Assembly (NCBI GenBank): GCA_037179335.1
Contig: JAKZHN010000041.1
Location: 1 to 64,000 of the forward strand
Length of the DNA stretch: 64,000 nucleotides
From: Cyclaneusma minus
Lineage: Eukaryota > Ascomycota > Leotiomycetes > Marthamycetales > Marthamycetaceae
Direction of reading: 5' to 3'
The notes below the pieces were generated by a model, which made no database searches, was not told the DNA's origin, and worked only from the letters and a program-made list of their open reading frames with translations. A program made the position numbers and the translations under genes. The stretch's first letter is position 1. Each line of letters starts with the position of its first letter. Shown here one piece after another: positions 30,105 through 42,823 of this stretch.

Positions 30105-31483
30105 TTAAGCAGCCTTCTCCAGATCCTTCTTGAGGGTACCCAAGAATTGCTTCTTCTCCTTGGGGGTCTGGTAAGCACCGTGACCGAACTCGGACGAGGT
30201 GTCGATCCACTTCAGCGAAACCTTCTCCAATGCCTTTCTCGAGGTGTGCACGAACATCGACTTGCGCAGGGTCATGACACGCTTCTTGACACCAGGGACG
30301 GAACCCTTGATGATCAAGAAGTCGTTCTTGACCTCACCGTAACGAACAAATCCACCCATACTGTGACTTGTTAGCAGAGGCAATGCAATAAAGGATGGAT
30401 CTAACATACGGAGTGATCTGCTTCTTGGCAACGTCGTATTCGGTAGCAGCGTTGCCCTCGTCAGCACCGGAACCAACACGGTAGATCTTGTGGTTGGTGG
30501 AGGTACGGTGGTGGTAACCGTCTTGACCGGCACGGGCAACAGTCCACTGGACGTGGGCAGGATGCCAGGCACCGATACAAGCAACCTTGCGGAGACCCTT
30601 GTGAGTCTTGCGCGGAAGCTTCTTGGTACCCCATCTGCTGGTAACACCGGAGAAACCGTGACCCTTGGTGACGGCGATGACATCGATCATCTCGTCCTGC
30701 TCGAAGATGGAGCCGATCTCGACCGGCTTCTCGAAGAGTCCGTGACCAAAATCAACCTTGTCGGCAACGCTACCTCCGTTGACCTGGATCTCCATCAAGT
30801 GGGCCTTCTTCTGCTTGAGGGGAGTCTTGCGGATCTGGGTGTGGGCGAGGACACGGACGACGCTGCAGTACTTCTTGATGCGCTCGAGCTCGCGGCTGAT
30901 GGAAGAGCCGCTGTTCTCGGAGTGCTTCTTGGCGTACTTGGTGAAGGCCTTCTTCTTGGACTTGTACCAGTTCTTGTAGAAGCGGCGCTTGACCTCGTCG
31001 CTCAAGTGCTCGGCCCAGACGGTGGTGAGGGATCGCAGACCGCGGGGGGTCTCAATGTAGCCAACTAGACCAACAACGATCATCTGTATAGATGTTAGCC
31101 ATAGGCACAAAGCCAAGCGGGCTGCGTTGTTCGTACTGGTGGGGTCTCCACGACCGTGACGGCCTCCACGATTTCCTTCTTGTGCGACTTCGCGCCGGGA
31201 CGGTCGAGATCGCGAACAATCGTGGTCATACCAGCCTTGTAACCCATGGCGGCAGTCAGGTGGACTGGCTTCTTAGGGTCATCCTTGGGGAAACTGGCAG
31301 AGCTCAAGTCAGCTTGTGTTTCTCGAGGCTTGCGCCAGCATTGAGGACATGGAAACTGGGGATTGGGATGGAGAGCAATTGAGCTGCGCACCTCTTGACC
31401 TTGCCGCGGTGACGGGCAGCGCGCTTCCTGGGAAGGAAGGCGAGAGAGCCGTGGCGGGGAGCTTCGAACTTCCTGTGAGACAT
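30105..31483 (-). CDS. RPL3: Large ribosomal subunit protein uL3
   Basis: Four exons, complement(30105..30360, 30410..31083, 31137..31293, 31392..31483); 392 aa, close to the usual length. It is a core protein of the cytosolic 60S subunit whose long loops reach the peptidyl transferase centre. The N-terminus MSHRKFEAPRHGSLAFLPRK and the segments FPKDDPKKPVHL, GYKAGMTTIVRDLDRPG, VEAVTVVETPP, TVWAEHLSDEVKRRFYKNWY, the tip region VACIGAWHPAHVQWTVARAG and the end KKQFLGTLKKDLEKA are all nearly identical to known uL3. Introns are 98, 53 and 49 nt, and the longest follows codon 30, as is common for fungal ribosomal protein genes. Codon choice is visibly biased to C-ending codons, as expected for high expression. 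Confidence 0.98.
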
Positions 31484-32479
31484 GGTCGGCGATGTCTCTT
31501 GTCGATTGGCGATGATGTCGAGGGAAGAAGTTGAATCTCAGAAGTTGCAATTTGAGCTCAACTTTGGTGTGGTGGGCCGAAAATTTAAGCGAAACGCAGT
31601 CGCTGCCTGAGGCACGTAATGGCTTGGCGCTATCACGTGACGCGGCCCAAGTATTTTCGACTCGATTTGAAGCGCATCACAAGCTTGAGGCAAATATTCA
31701 AGATGTGCTGATTTTTGGGGATTGAGGCTCTTCCATTACGGTGGGATGTGAGCGTTTATTTACGGGCTGCAGGTTTCTATGTAGTTGTCTGATTGCCCGC
31801 CGGTGGTCGATGTGAGGCTCTACATGACCACTCTACAAACGGCTCGAGATCAAAAACCGGCAACAAGATCGACTTCAGGCTCAAGATTCTTTCCATTCTG
31901 GTGTGATAAATGATCAATACCAGCATCAGTTAGGCCTTTCAGCTTTAGCCAAGCCGTATGCAGAACCTTTTCAAATTCATGGATAGAACCAACTGACTTC
32001 CTCGTCGTTCTTCCCTTCTCTCTCTTGTTAGAGGTTTCCTCTGCCTCTACTTCCGGCCCGCTTCTTCAGCCACTCTGAGCAATTAAATATTATGAATGGC
32101 ATTGGCCTCCAATGCGTTCAAGCCTCTCCACGAAGTTGAGCATTTACTACTACCCAAAGCTTATGATCTTGAGTCGCCACGCATATTCTAAATCCTTGGC
32201 ACGCACCCCAAGAGTGATAGCAGTCGTTGAAGCATTGAATCTCACAATTCACCGTGCCGGAAGAAAGCAGCATCACTTTGACACACAAGACTGTGTCCCA
32301 AGGACCTTCATTACCTATGAAGCAACACATATAATTGATATTTTCGCTATTCCCACTCCACCCCTCCTCATGAACAAGATCGTCGCGCTGAACTGAGAAA
32401 CAAAAAGCCACCACACAGCAAAGCTCCAAAAAGTAGTCTTCCTGCCTGGGATAAATAAATCTTACAAACGAGATAGTCA
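31484..32479. promoter_or_regulatory. RPL3 promoter / CYC8 3' flank
   Basis: About 1 kb between the RPL3 start and the CYC8 stop. A TATCACGTGA palindromic E-box-like site lies near 31630, about 150 bp upstream of the RPL3 ATG. No coding sequence seen. Confidence 0.5.
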
Positions 32480-35400
32480 TCATGCTGGTGCTTCAACCTT
32501 TGGCTGGCTCTGCCCATTCATCATACCGGCACTGTGGCCGTTCATTCCGCCACTCGCAGGAGGCGTATTCTTTCCTTCACCAACAGCAGACCCTGGTGCC
32601 GAAGCCGACGTCAGGCCAGGCTTTTTCTCATCCTCACCATCGTCATCATAGTCCTCGTCAACTTCCATCTTCCTTGCCGCGCGCTCTGGCTCGCTCATTT
32701 GGGACACAGCAGTGGGAGGTGGGTGTTGATGGTCCATGCTCCTCTCGTGTTGATCCTCCATTGGGTAGTCTTTTCCAGACTGAGGTGGGGGCGCTGGATG
32801 TCCATCATGATGAGGACCAGGGCCAGATTGCATTGGAGGCAGATGAGCTGGCAACGAGTGAGTCTGTGGGTGGTGCGCCGCCTCAGAAGGGTGGTAGTTC
32901 TCATTGGCTCGTCTCTGGTCTTCAGCACGGCGAGCTTCCGAAGTGCTGCGTCGGAAGGGCTCGCGAGGCGGTGTTGACGGTCGGCGATGGTGCATATCGT
33001 CCATGCGAGCCCGGTTCTCCTCTGATGCAGGTTTCTTCATGGATGTATCATCCTCCCATTCACGCATGCGCTTAGGGCCTACAGAGGCGGGACGGTCATC
33101 ACGCTCATTAGCGGCAGCTTCGGCGGCAGCAAGTGCCGAGGCTGGAGGTGGAGCACCGCGTTCAATTCCACCAGGATTCGAGATATCCGGGTGATGCTGG
33201 AAGTGCGAGTGCGGCGGGTAGCCTGATTTTGGCGACGGCATACGGTTATCAAGAATGGGCCTGATATCTGGACGTGGGCTATTTCCACGACCAAACGGTG
33301 GAATACCGCCAGAAGAGGGGCCATTCATATGGTTGGGGGCTTGAGGCAGTGCGTTCGGAGGCTGCTGCTGGAAGTGGGGGTTCATGACGCGCCTTGGGGC
33401 TTCAGGCGCTGGCTGCTGTTGAGCTTGGAAAGGAGGTGGGCCTCGGTGGTCATGAGGAGGGGAGAGACCGCGTCGAGCAGCGATTGGAGTGTGACGAGTA
33501 GGGTCTTGGTATGGGCGCATCTGCTGCTCGGGTCTTGGACTTGGCTGTCTGGGACCTTGAGGAGGTGGCGGCGGCGGTCCTCGCATAGCGTCACGTTGAT
33601 CGTAGGGATTTGGTGGTTGAGGAGGAGGATTAATGTCGGCTAGGCGACCAGGCCAATGACCTCCGGCAGCTGCATGATGATTCGGTGGCCCTTGGGCTTG
33701 AACTGATGCTCCCCACTGCGGGCCCGGAGGTCCCACAGCACCGTTTGCTTGGTATGCCTGGGGATGAACATCTTGGGGAAGAGGAGCGCTAGTCTGCACA
33801 GGAACACCGCTGCTTTGACCACTGCGAAGCAATTGCAACCTGGCTTTGATGTGGACGTTATTCGGATCAAGCTCAGCTGCCCGCTGGTAGGCATCCAGAG
33901 CATCATTTATCTGGTTGTTGCAAGATTCATACTAAACAGATGTCAGATATGAGGTACCATCGCGAGAACCATGGGTCGACTTACCAGAGTGCCCAAATCG
34001 TACCAAACTTCGGAAATGTAAGGGTTGAGGCGTATGGCACGGGAGTATGCATCAAGCGCGTCTCGGTACTGATTGATCTGGTAGTACAAAACACCAATCG
34101 AGCACCAAAAAGTTGGATTCCGTCCATCGCGGTAGACCGCTTGTTGGTAGGCCTCGTAGGCCTTAGGGTATTTCTGCTGCGACATGTAACATCGGCCAAG
34201 GAGATACCAGCTTTGAGCATCCGATTGGTCTACTCAAGTCAGCCTTTTCCATTCAACTTACAGGACATCATGTTTGCAACTAACCAGAGCTCACTGATTT
34301 CTCCAAGTACTCGATCGCGCGCTCCTGGCTACTGAAACTATTGCTCTGCTGGTGATGAAGCCAGCCAAGCTGCTGTAGGACCTTTGCGTGGTTGGGGTCA
34401 CGCTCAAGCACTCGTCTATATGCGCCTTGGGCATTATCATACTGGGAATGCTGTCAGCAAGAGTAAATCCTGAATTGGAGAGAAAAAATACTTACATCCT
34501 TCTGCTGTTCATGGACATGGCCAATCTGAAACCAAATGTCTTCCTCAGTCAACGGCGTAGGTGGGACCGAGACGATGTATCGAAAACACTAGGCTGATTG
34601 TTAGCTGGGGAACACAATGCGATATGAAGAGACACTTACCTCGAGACTTTGCATGTATTTTTGCTGTTGCTTGTAGATTATACCAAGCCGGAAATAAATT
34701 TCGTTGGCTTTCTCAAAATCTGGCTGCATCCGCATGACTTGCGAAAAGGCTTCCTCGGCGTGCTCCAAAGAGCCATATCGGTCATAGAGAATCCCAATGC
34801 CGTACCAAAGCTTGGGTTCCTAGGTGATGTTAGTGGGGTGATCATGCGGCGAGTAAGGTGGTGAAAATAAAATTTTACATACCTTTGGATCCCTAAGGTG
34901 GTAGAGCGCCTGTTGGTAGGCCGAATAGGCCTGCTGAAGATCATCCATCATCAGATAGCAGTGACCTGAGGAGTGGCAGTCAGTGGGCTGCTATAGTAAG
35001 TCAATCAAGATGGGAGAGGACTCACCCAGACTGCCCCACACATCACCATTATTCCCATCAAGTTTAAGGATATTTTGGAGATACTCGACGGCCTTGGGAA
35101 AATTCTCTTGCGTTCTCAGAACGCAGCTGATGGCATTCATGGCCGGGATCGATCTGGGGTTATGGCGCAAGGCATGCTCGTAAGCCACCAGCGCCTCTTG
35201 GAGTTCACCTAACAGTTCCGCGAAGCCACCTATATACAAGTTAGTCCCAGTAAGTGGATTGAGTGAGGCCTCTACTTGCCGACTTGCATCCAGACAGCCT
35301 CATTCATAGCTGCCAGCTGAGACGACGGGGCCCATTGTTGCGGTGCAATGCCACCTGGCGGAGGAGGCCCGCCAGGCGGTCCATGATGCAATTCGGTCAT
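32480..35400 (-). CDS. CYC8: General transcriptional corepressor Cyc8/Ssn6
   Basis: Eight exons, complement(32480..33931, 33985..34229, 34285..34441, 34496..34588, 34640..34819, 34883..34965, 35026..35229, 35280..35400); 844 aa. It is the TPR partner of Tup1 in the global nuclear corepressor. Tandem TPR repeats fill residues about 36-395, with highly conserved stretches such as DAQSWYLLGRCYMSQQKY, FWCSIGVLYYQINQYRDALD and AIRLNPYISEVWYDLGTLYE. The C-terminal 450 residues are Pro/Gln/His-rich and then acidic (KMEVDEDYDDDGEDEKK), matching Ssn6. Introns are 50-63 nt; the first (35230..35279) has a GC donor. Exon 6/7 uses a GTTAGT donor after LEKSVSS. Its 3' end lies downstream of RPL3 on the same strand. 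Confidence 0.96.
35230..35279 (-). other. GC-AG intron in CYC8
   Basis: 50-nt intron 1 with donor TCG|GCAAGT and acceptor TATATAG. It joins VWMQVG to GFAELLGELQEA in phase 1. GT sites nearby either break the TPR frame or give a stop. Confidence 0.8.
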
Positions 35401-38041
35401 GGCGATTGGATAGCTGATCGTGAGAGATATTCGAGATTGAGAAGTGGGAGTTCACGTCGAGGAGTGGGAGCTCACGTCGCGAGGCGGACTCGTTGTTTCG
35501 CAGACAGGCGCTGAGACTCGTGGCAGCTGCACGACTTATCTAGGTACCGGCGACAGGATATACGAACGAGAGCTGCACGGCTGTGGGTGGTGACGACGAG
35601 TCGCACCTGTCAGAGTGCACGATGACAAGAAGCTGTGTGGGTGGTGTTGATGGCGATGGCGGTGACGTTTCGTGGGTGCGGCGAAGGAGGTTGGCAGTGG
35701 GAGAGAAGGGAAGGAGCGGGAGGGAACCTGAAAGTGGAATGCACAGAGTTTAAGTTGGTCGCGGCTGCCGTTTCTGCACGAACACTTGCGGGAAGAAAGG
35801 GCAGTGGTGGCTCCACTGCAGGAGCGTCGGGTGGGGGCTAATGACTTGAATGCACAGTGCACTAAGTCTTCCTGCGTCCACAGCTAAATAATAGCGGGCC
35901 TGCGTGGTGGAAGGACATGCGCTTTCACCTGTAGCAGAGGGTAAGCGTGCTGCGTCAAGAACGGACAGCTGCGGCGGCGGATGTAGGCTGGCTATCACAC
36001 CCGCCGGTGCTGGGGCGTGCTGTGGTTGGCACAGTCGCAACTGCTAAAACGGAACTCCCCCAACCCACGCCAAGCCGTTTAGCCCGGTGCCACCGACAGG
36101 GACTGATGCACTCCACCGTCAATGTCATTATTATTGAATCGCCCCGACAAGGCCCCAAGCCCGAAACGGTCCACTCTGCGGGCGTGTCCACTTGTGCGCG
36201 AAAATAATGTGACCGTCATGTCCACATGCTGGAGGTGCTGCAGAACGCCCCAGCGGCCTGGGGATTGACCCAGCTGCTGGCGGCTGCTTGACGCTTCTCC
36301 AGTCACCATCCACGCTGCGTCAGTGTCCCGGCTCCAGTTCATTCACCTGTCGAGAGTTCGCCAAGCTCGCACGCCCAAACCTTAATAAAAGGCATAAATG
36401 CTTACTTTTTCACGCGGCACGGCTGCCACTTGAAGTTTAGCGCGCCTGCTAGCGCCCTGGGCCTCCGCCTCGCCAGCACTGCGACCCACTGTGGCCGACC
36501 CCACATCCCATCTCAGTGCAATTCACCGTGCCGTGAATCGAACTCTCCGATACATGTAGGGAAAAGTAGGATTGGCCTGCCGCTATGTCGGCTCCTCAAC
36601 CCAAGAATCGTCAACCTCTTGGATCCGTGTTTCCGATCCTTGGTGGGAATGGTTGATATATGTATTGAGCTTCATTTGGATTTATTCCTTGGATTCTTCT
36701 GGTTTGCTTGGACGTATTGTTTCTGCATGTACTTATCTGGCCTTCTCATTGTTCCCAATCGTGCACCTAGGCCACCCTGAAAGTCGTGCGGATTGCTCAT
36801 GTGCCCACTGTTCAAGGCAGTGTGTAGGGAACTTCCTGGTCCACATGCATGTACAGGACAACATCAATGAAGCTTGAGGCAGATACCAAAGGCTTGGCTT
36901 TCGCCTTTCAGCTCGCCGAATATGTTGGGCTTCTTGGGACCGAACATGTGCTGCAGAGGCACCCAATTAACTTTTGTTCATTATACCTATGTTCTGATGA
37001 AACAAATCGTCAAACCTCTTCTAGCTCCCTGACTTGATTTTGTATTTTGTAAAAAGTCGAGGGAGATACCTCTAGATCATGTTCGTGTCGGTTGGACTTG
37101 TCCAGTTCCGCTCCTCTGTGGTGTTTTCTGGCATTCTGCAGCGAAATGCATTGTTCTCAGAAGTACATTCTGCGGTCGAAAGCACATGGCAAAGAAAGTT
37201 CCTCGACCCCTTGGTTGGGACCTTGGATCGCGAATGCCAACCCGGCACCCCACACAGATGATAGGCTACCTTGATATGCATGCTCTCAACATCATTTGTT
37301 TCACACCGAAAAACAATCAATCAAACAGAACGCCTCTGTCGGCTCACGGTCCACTCATTTTGACTTCTTTCACAGAGACTTTCAACACAGTGAATTTTGC
37401 TGTTCCACTAGTACAAAGGGGTATTGTTCCCAGAGAGCATGATACACCCCAAACAAGGCTGTCCTCCTGTTGCCGTTCATCATGTCCGTAAAACGCCATG
37501 ATTTTCCCGTTCTCAAAAACATATGCCCAATCCCAACAGTCCTGTTCCACAGTTCTGTGTGATGCAAATCCGAATATAGTACAGGTGAAAGAAGGAAGCT
37601 CATTCATCAAACATCCGCAATGCTTGTATAGTCTATATCTTCCCATTGTCTCTGATGTTTCTCGTGGACTCACTGGACAAGTCTCAAGAGAGGGAATCTT
37701 TCGTGATTGGTCCTTTACCGAATTGCTGATGCAACAAGATATATAAAGCGCTGTTGTAGCTGAATCAACTTCTGCTATATTCGACACGGACAAATATCTA
37801 ACACTGGACAGATGAACATTGAGAAATGCTCATATATCTTGTGCAGGGCTATCTGACGCGTGTGGCAAGCCATCATGACCAGATTCAGAAATTGAGGCTG
37901 ATAAGGTTGTCGAGACTGCCAGAGAGACAGTTATATGCACAGTAGCTGCCGTAAGCTCGATCTTATGATTGAAAAACATAAAGCTTGACTTCCGCAGGGT
38001 ACTGAGAGGTGTGCGATGTGACTGCGTGGTCGGGAGAAATT
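35401..38041. other. Long intergenic region, CYC8 promoter / SIF2 3' flank
   Basis: 2.6 kb. Open frames (up to 149 codons, minus strand near 37344-37793) have no family resemblance, and several frames overlap. Such long upstream regions are common for regulatory genes. No conserved RNA or repeat was recognised. Confidence 0.5.
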
Positions 38042-40121
38042 TCATTGTCTGAAGGCAATGATAGCAAGCTACACCGATTAGTCTCGTGTCTATTTCGAGG
38101 ACAGTGTATGCTTACTTGGCTTGACACTCCATAAGCAAGCCTCTGCCCGTTGGCATCCCATGCAATACAATCCCCCGCGTCCTCTTGCTCCGAGGCCGTG
38201 TTATTGGAAAGCGGGGTTTGCCATCCAGGTTCTGATGCTTTGAGCCAGCTAGCTCGCGGTTGTGTCAGATCATCAATCTTCCAAATCAGAATCTTTTCGG
38301 TTGTTGCGCAAGCAATAAATGCTCCATCTGGTGTAAATGAAATTGCAGTGACCGGGCAGTCCCCGTTGTTGATGATTATGGGTTTCGGCTCAGCGTCACG
38401 GACATTCCAAAGACAAACTATGCCGTCGTCTTGGCCTGAAGTAGCCAACAAACGCTGATCTGGGTCGATAACTGTGGTCGGAGACAGCGGTTGCCATTTT
38501 GAACCAACAGGCCCTCTCTCGTGCGCCTTGATAGCTCGGCTTAGGCCTTGCGAATCCCAAACCTTTATTCAGTCAGCAAAAGCCAAGCCACAATGAGGGA
38601 GCCCATATACCTCAACCATGCCATCTTTGTGCGAGGTTGCGAAGAGCTGCGTTCGCTCGTCGTAAACCACAACGTCGAACTCGCTGTTACTGCTAGTTTC
38701 GTATTTCCGTATAAATTCAATATCTGTGTGGCCACATCTGTATGCGTACAGGATCTGACCACCGCAGAGCACGAAATCCGTGTCGCTGGTCCAGACAACG
38801 TCCACGGGCCGCTCGTCAAAGTTAAGCTCGTCGAGGTTTATACAGAGCGAAGCCCTGCTTGGCAGGTGGAATACCTTAACACAGGTAGCAGTATTGTTTG
38901 GCATCAAAGCCAAAAGGAGAGTGTCCGACGGATTCCAGCACAGCTTAGTCACAGGGGGGTGGGTGCCCTCGAAGGTATGGCTGTGCCCGCCACGTTTGTT
39001 CCACACGGTGATCTGGCCCAGCTCGTCTTCTCGCGTTTCGACAGCGAGAGCAACGGTAGCACCATTGTTCGCCCATGCGACAGCGCTCACGGTAAAGTTG
39101 GAGGCAGAAAAGGGGGCGGCGAGCGTCTCGTAGGGATAGGGGGCCACGGTGCCGTTGACTTGGGTCTGTGCATCTGCGGCGGATGGGCCACGTGAGGTCG
39201 TCCATAAGCGGGCTAGCGCATCGGTACCGGCAGACACCAAGAGAGTCGCATCGCGCGGCGACCAAGCACAGTGAAGCACGACGGGCTGAGAGCCTTCGCC
39301 GGAAAGAGGGAGAAAAGTGGTTTCCGCCGCAAGTTCCCGCACCTTAGGAATCTGCGTGGCCTCGCTGGCGAGCGGAGGTGCAGCGCGCGCAGGGAGTTCG
39401 GGCTCCGGCTGCTCGACTTCTCTGGGCGAGGGATAAACATGACTTTCGCGATCGGCCTCGTCAATCTCCATTGGCGTGTGGGGGTCGGGCCCGTCTTCGT
39501 ATCCATTGCTCAGCTTGCGACGTTTGAACGGCGACGCGCTGCCATTTTGGTGGAACGGCCTTGCTTCGCTCAGTCGTTTCCTGGGGTTGCTGACGTCTCC
39601 ATTCGCATTTTCTGCGTCGCCTGCTGCTTCTTCCTCTCCTCCTGCCGGCGCTGCTGCCGGCGACGACTGCACAGCCAAGGGTCCGAAGAAGCCCGGCGGT
39701 GCAAGACCCTGGGTTGTCTACTTGGGTCAACGAACTGACGAAGGGAACTCACCACTTTTGTCTCTCATGAAGTGCACTCACCTGGAGGAACTCGCGCTCG
39801 GCCTTGTGATAAATAAGACCTCGCTGCAGAACGGCTACTAGTGTATGCTGCCCAACATGGGGCGCAAAGTCGAGGGCCTGGGGGTTTTCAACATTCCACT
39901 CCTGCTGGAGTCTGACGGCGGTTTCTGGATAATCTGCAAGCGGGTCAGTATTCACCAAGACCCTTTTCTGCGCCTGCTGCACACATACTCGTTTCTTGCA
40001 GATACCTGCAATGGGCGGACACGAATGGCCTCGTTAGCGAAAGATTCCGGCCGGGGGTCACCACAACATACCTCCAGATCAGATAGTTGATTCTGTCCGA
40101 GTTTAATGCCTCCTTGGCCAT
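38042..40121 (-). CDS. SIF2: LisH-WD40 corepressor subunit (Sif2/TBL1-like)
   Basis: Six exons, complement(38042..38068, 38116..38562, 38611..39717, 39782..39933, 39989..40005, 40072..40121); 599 aa. Yeast Sif2 is a subunit of the Set3/Hos2 histone deacetylase complex; TBL1 is the animal counterpart in SMRT/NCoR. The N-terminus has a LisH motif (LNSDRINYLIWRYLQE) followed by NYPETAVRLQQEWNVEN and FAPHVGQHTLVAVLQRGLIY. A basic, acidic-flanked linker (NPRKRL, FKRRKLSNG) resembles a nuclear signal, and WD40 repeats fill about 190-599 (WSPRDATLLVSAGTDALARLW, TSGQDDGIVCLWNVRD). Exon 2 is only 17 nt, and the last exon gives LAIIAFRQ. The last exon is the least certain; another acceptor at 38048/38047 would give a longer tail. 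Confidence 0.88.
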
Positions 40122-40777
40122 CGCAACGCAGCATGTCCTGGGCGGACGGGGCCAGCTTGGTGCTTTGAGAGCGGCGAGCAGCCAGGCTGATTCGGGGTGT
40201 CGAGGTTGAATGGCGACGGATTGATCGCGGACGAGGAAAGCAAGACGCAAGGTAGACGGCGCGGCTAGTGTGGTGGCTCGAAGGGGTTAGCTCCAGCGTG
40301 CCAGTCCGGGGGGGTGGCAGCCAGTAATAGACCAGTTAAAGGACCACGAATGCGGGAGAGGTCCCTGGCAAGGTGAGATAATTTGAGCGTGACGGCGAGC
40401 GGGCTGTTGAACCGAATAATCCAGCCAGGGTTGGCGAGCCGAAGGGTCAACAGCGGGGAAGCAGGTAATCGAGAAAGACAGATACCAGGGACCGCCAGAC
40501 AGGCTAGCTCTGCAGCCGGGGGTCACTGCTGCAGGGCTTGTCAACAGGAATATAGTCTTTAAATTCGTGGGACTTGGCCTCAAATTGCCACATACACCAA
40601 GCCTGTGGGAGTACTACTTAGTCCCCCGGCCGGCAGAAGGCTGAAATTGAAGCTTCTGGCCCGTGCCCGCCTTGTGGCTTGCTGTTTCCGCTAGTGCATA
40701 TTTCGCTGGCGGTTCCACTCTCAAGGCGCATCCGTCTCCAAAGTCTCGACTGTCCGGACTGTCGACCAGCTTGCGCC
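40122..40777. promoter_or_regulatory. Shared intergenic promoter, SIF2 / TMEM115-like
   Basis: 656 bp between divergent start codons. No distinct motif can be assigned. Confidence 0.5.
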
Positions 40778-41915
40778 ATGCCGCCTCGACTGAACATCCC
40801 GCCCGTGACGCGCATCCTGCTCATCGTCTTGACTGCGCAGTCGCTGCTGAGCGCCGCCATCCGCTACGGGCAGTGGACCGAAGAATCCGACATTGTGGTG
40901 CCGTACCTGACCCTGGTCCCCCAGTTGTCCCTCCTGTATCCCTGGGTCTTTGTGACCAGCACGCTTGTCGAAAACAACGTCTTCACTGGAGCTCTTACGG
41001 GATTGGCTCTCTGGCATGGCGGTCGATATCTTGAGCGGGCTTGGAGCTCTGCCGAACTCGCCAAATACCTGCTCATCGTCTCTGCGCTCTCGAACCTGAT
41101 GTGCTTCTCTCTTCTTGTACTCTTGTACTATATTACTGGCAATATGCAGTGGAGGTAGGCTCGAATGTGCTCCATTTCAAGTTGTCAGGATTAAGCTAAC
41201 GTGAGTTTACAGCTTGACCGTCATTGCTGGAGGTATCTCGATACAAATGGCCTTCCTCGTCGCATTCTCCCAGCTCACCCCCGCCCACACCGTGACCCTT
41301 TTCAAAGGCATCATCTCGATGAGGGTTCCGCGATTCCCCCTCACATACCTCACTCTGATCGCCGCCTTAACCTTCACGCCCATTTTCACCAGCGCCTCCT
41401 TTCTACTTGCCCTCTTCGGCTTCCTGACCAGTTGGACATACCTCCGCTTTTTCAAAGCTGCTTTCCCGGATCTGGATTCCTCGCAGCCCTCAACCCTCCG
41501 TGGCGATGCCAGCGAGACATTTGCTTTCGCCGAGTTCTTCCCTGGGCCTCTCAAGGCACCAGTAGCAGCTTTGGCAACCACGGTCTTCGACACCCTAGTC
41601 GCATTACGTATCTGCACCCCTTTCTCAGCAGCCGATGTGTCTGCTGCGCGCGGCGATGCTAGCCTGCACCGTGGCAATAACCTGATCAGCACAAGAGCAG
41701 AGACAGAACGCAGGCGTGCCCTCGCCCTGAAAGCGTTGGATCAGAGGTTACATGCTGCCACGGCCAGTGCCTCGAAACCACAACCACCCCCGGCTCCATT
41801 ACAGACACAGTCCCAGCCGACTACACAAACAGCAATGATGAGTGAGCCGGGCAAAGTTTTAGGCGAGACAAACTACAATCCCGAGGAGGGTGAGGGTGAT
41901 AGCTCGAACCAGTGA
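40778..41915 (+). CDS. TMEM115-like rhomboid-related Golgi membrane protein
   Basis: Two exons, 40778..41154 and 41213..41915; 359 aa. Intron of 58 nt (GTAGGC ... TTTACAG, phase 2). The protein has several membrane spans in the first 220 residues, then a soluble tail (AETERRRALALKALDQRLHA and a Pro/Gln-rich end). The segments YPWVFVTSTLVENNVF and LALWHGGRYLERAWSSAEL are characteristic of the TMEM115/DUF1751 family, catalytically dead relatives of rhomboid proteases that sit in the Golgi and affect retrograde traffic. I see no rhomboid GxSG motif in the expected span, consistent with a pseudoprotease. Confidence 0.88.
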
Positions 41916-42823
41916 AATCGAGCCACGGATGCATATGTTAGGACCGTCTCATGTATAAGCGGGTGTTTGTTTCAAGGGAACAGGCGTTGGCATAAGCGTC
42001 TCATCCTGCAGAGGTACTGGGGATGTTTACTATACCCAAGATCGACCCCGGCATTGTATGGTATCAGGAGGCGAATACTCCGGCTACTAGTTATTGGGAG
42101 CCAGGACTAGATGAATTAACGATGATGTTTAAGCCTGTTCAGGTTCTGTTACTGTGACCCTGGAAATATCAAGCAAATCCACCAAATCCTCCCAAGTTCG
42201 GTGGCCCAATGTCGTTCACTTTCATGGGTAATGACAGCCGCTGCTTACGAAAATCTAGTTTATTGCTTGTTTTCATAGTACTATGGAAGAAATAGGCAAC
42301 GGTTCTGTCTTCTAGGAACGGGTTAATAAAAGTGATGACTAGGTTTCATGTTCATAACTAGGTCAGTTTTTCATGACATGGTTTCCTTGGCCTTTCGTGG
42401 ATTTCAAAAATCTAGCAGGTACCTGGATTTGCATGGCATCTGTTGCCGGAACGAAATATTAATAAGGCTAAAACAACTGGAATAAAAGATGATAAAATTC
42501 CTTACATCGAGTGGTATTCGAGGATAGGCGTGAAAGGGCAAGCCATCGATCTCTACGAGCAGTTCATTGCAGTGGGATTAGTTGCCTCGAACCGGAGACT
42601 GATATAACAAACTTGGTGAGAGAAACGTGTGAGCATGCGCCAGAACTGTTGGGAAAGCCGGAGTTGGGACGGAAATGGGAGGTTGGTCACTGGTAGGGGC
42701 GGCGGGCGGCGGTGGGATAGTTTACATGGGAAGATACATCAGGTTCTCAAGTCGAAAATCGAAATCGATCTCCCTCTATACAGACTTTTTCTATGTTACT
42801 GTACACTTGAATTCGATCGAAAA
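41916..42823. other. Convergent intergenic region
   Basis: About 0.9 kb between the stops of the TMEM115-like gene and MTC5. No credible gene seen. Confidence 0.5.

Noticed and set aside
36525..36560. AATCGAACTC resembling a minus-strand tRNA B box
   Set aside because: The T stem does not pair and no acceptor or D arm is found around it.
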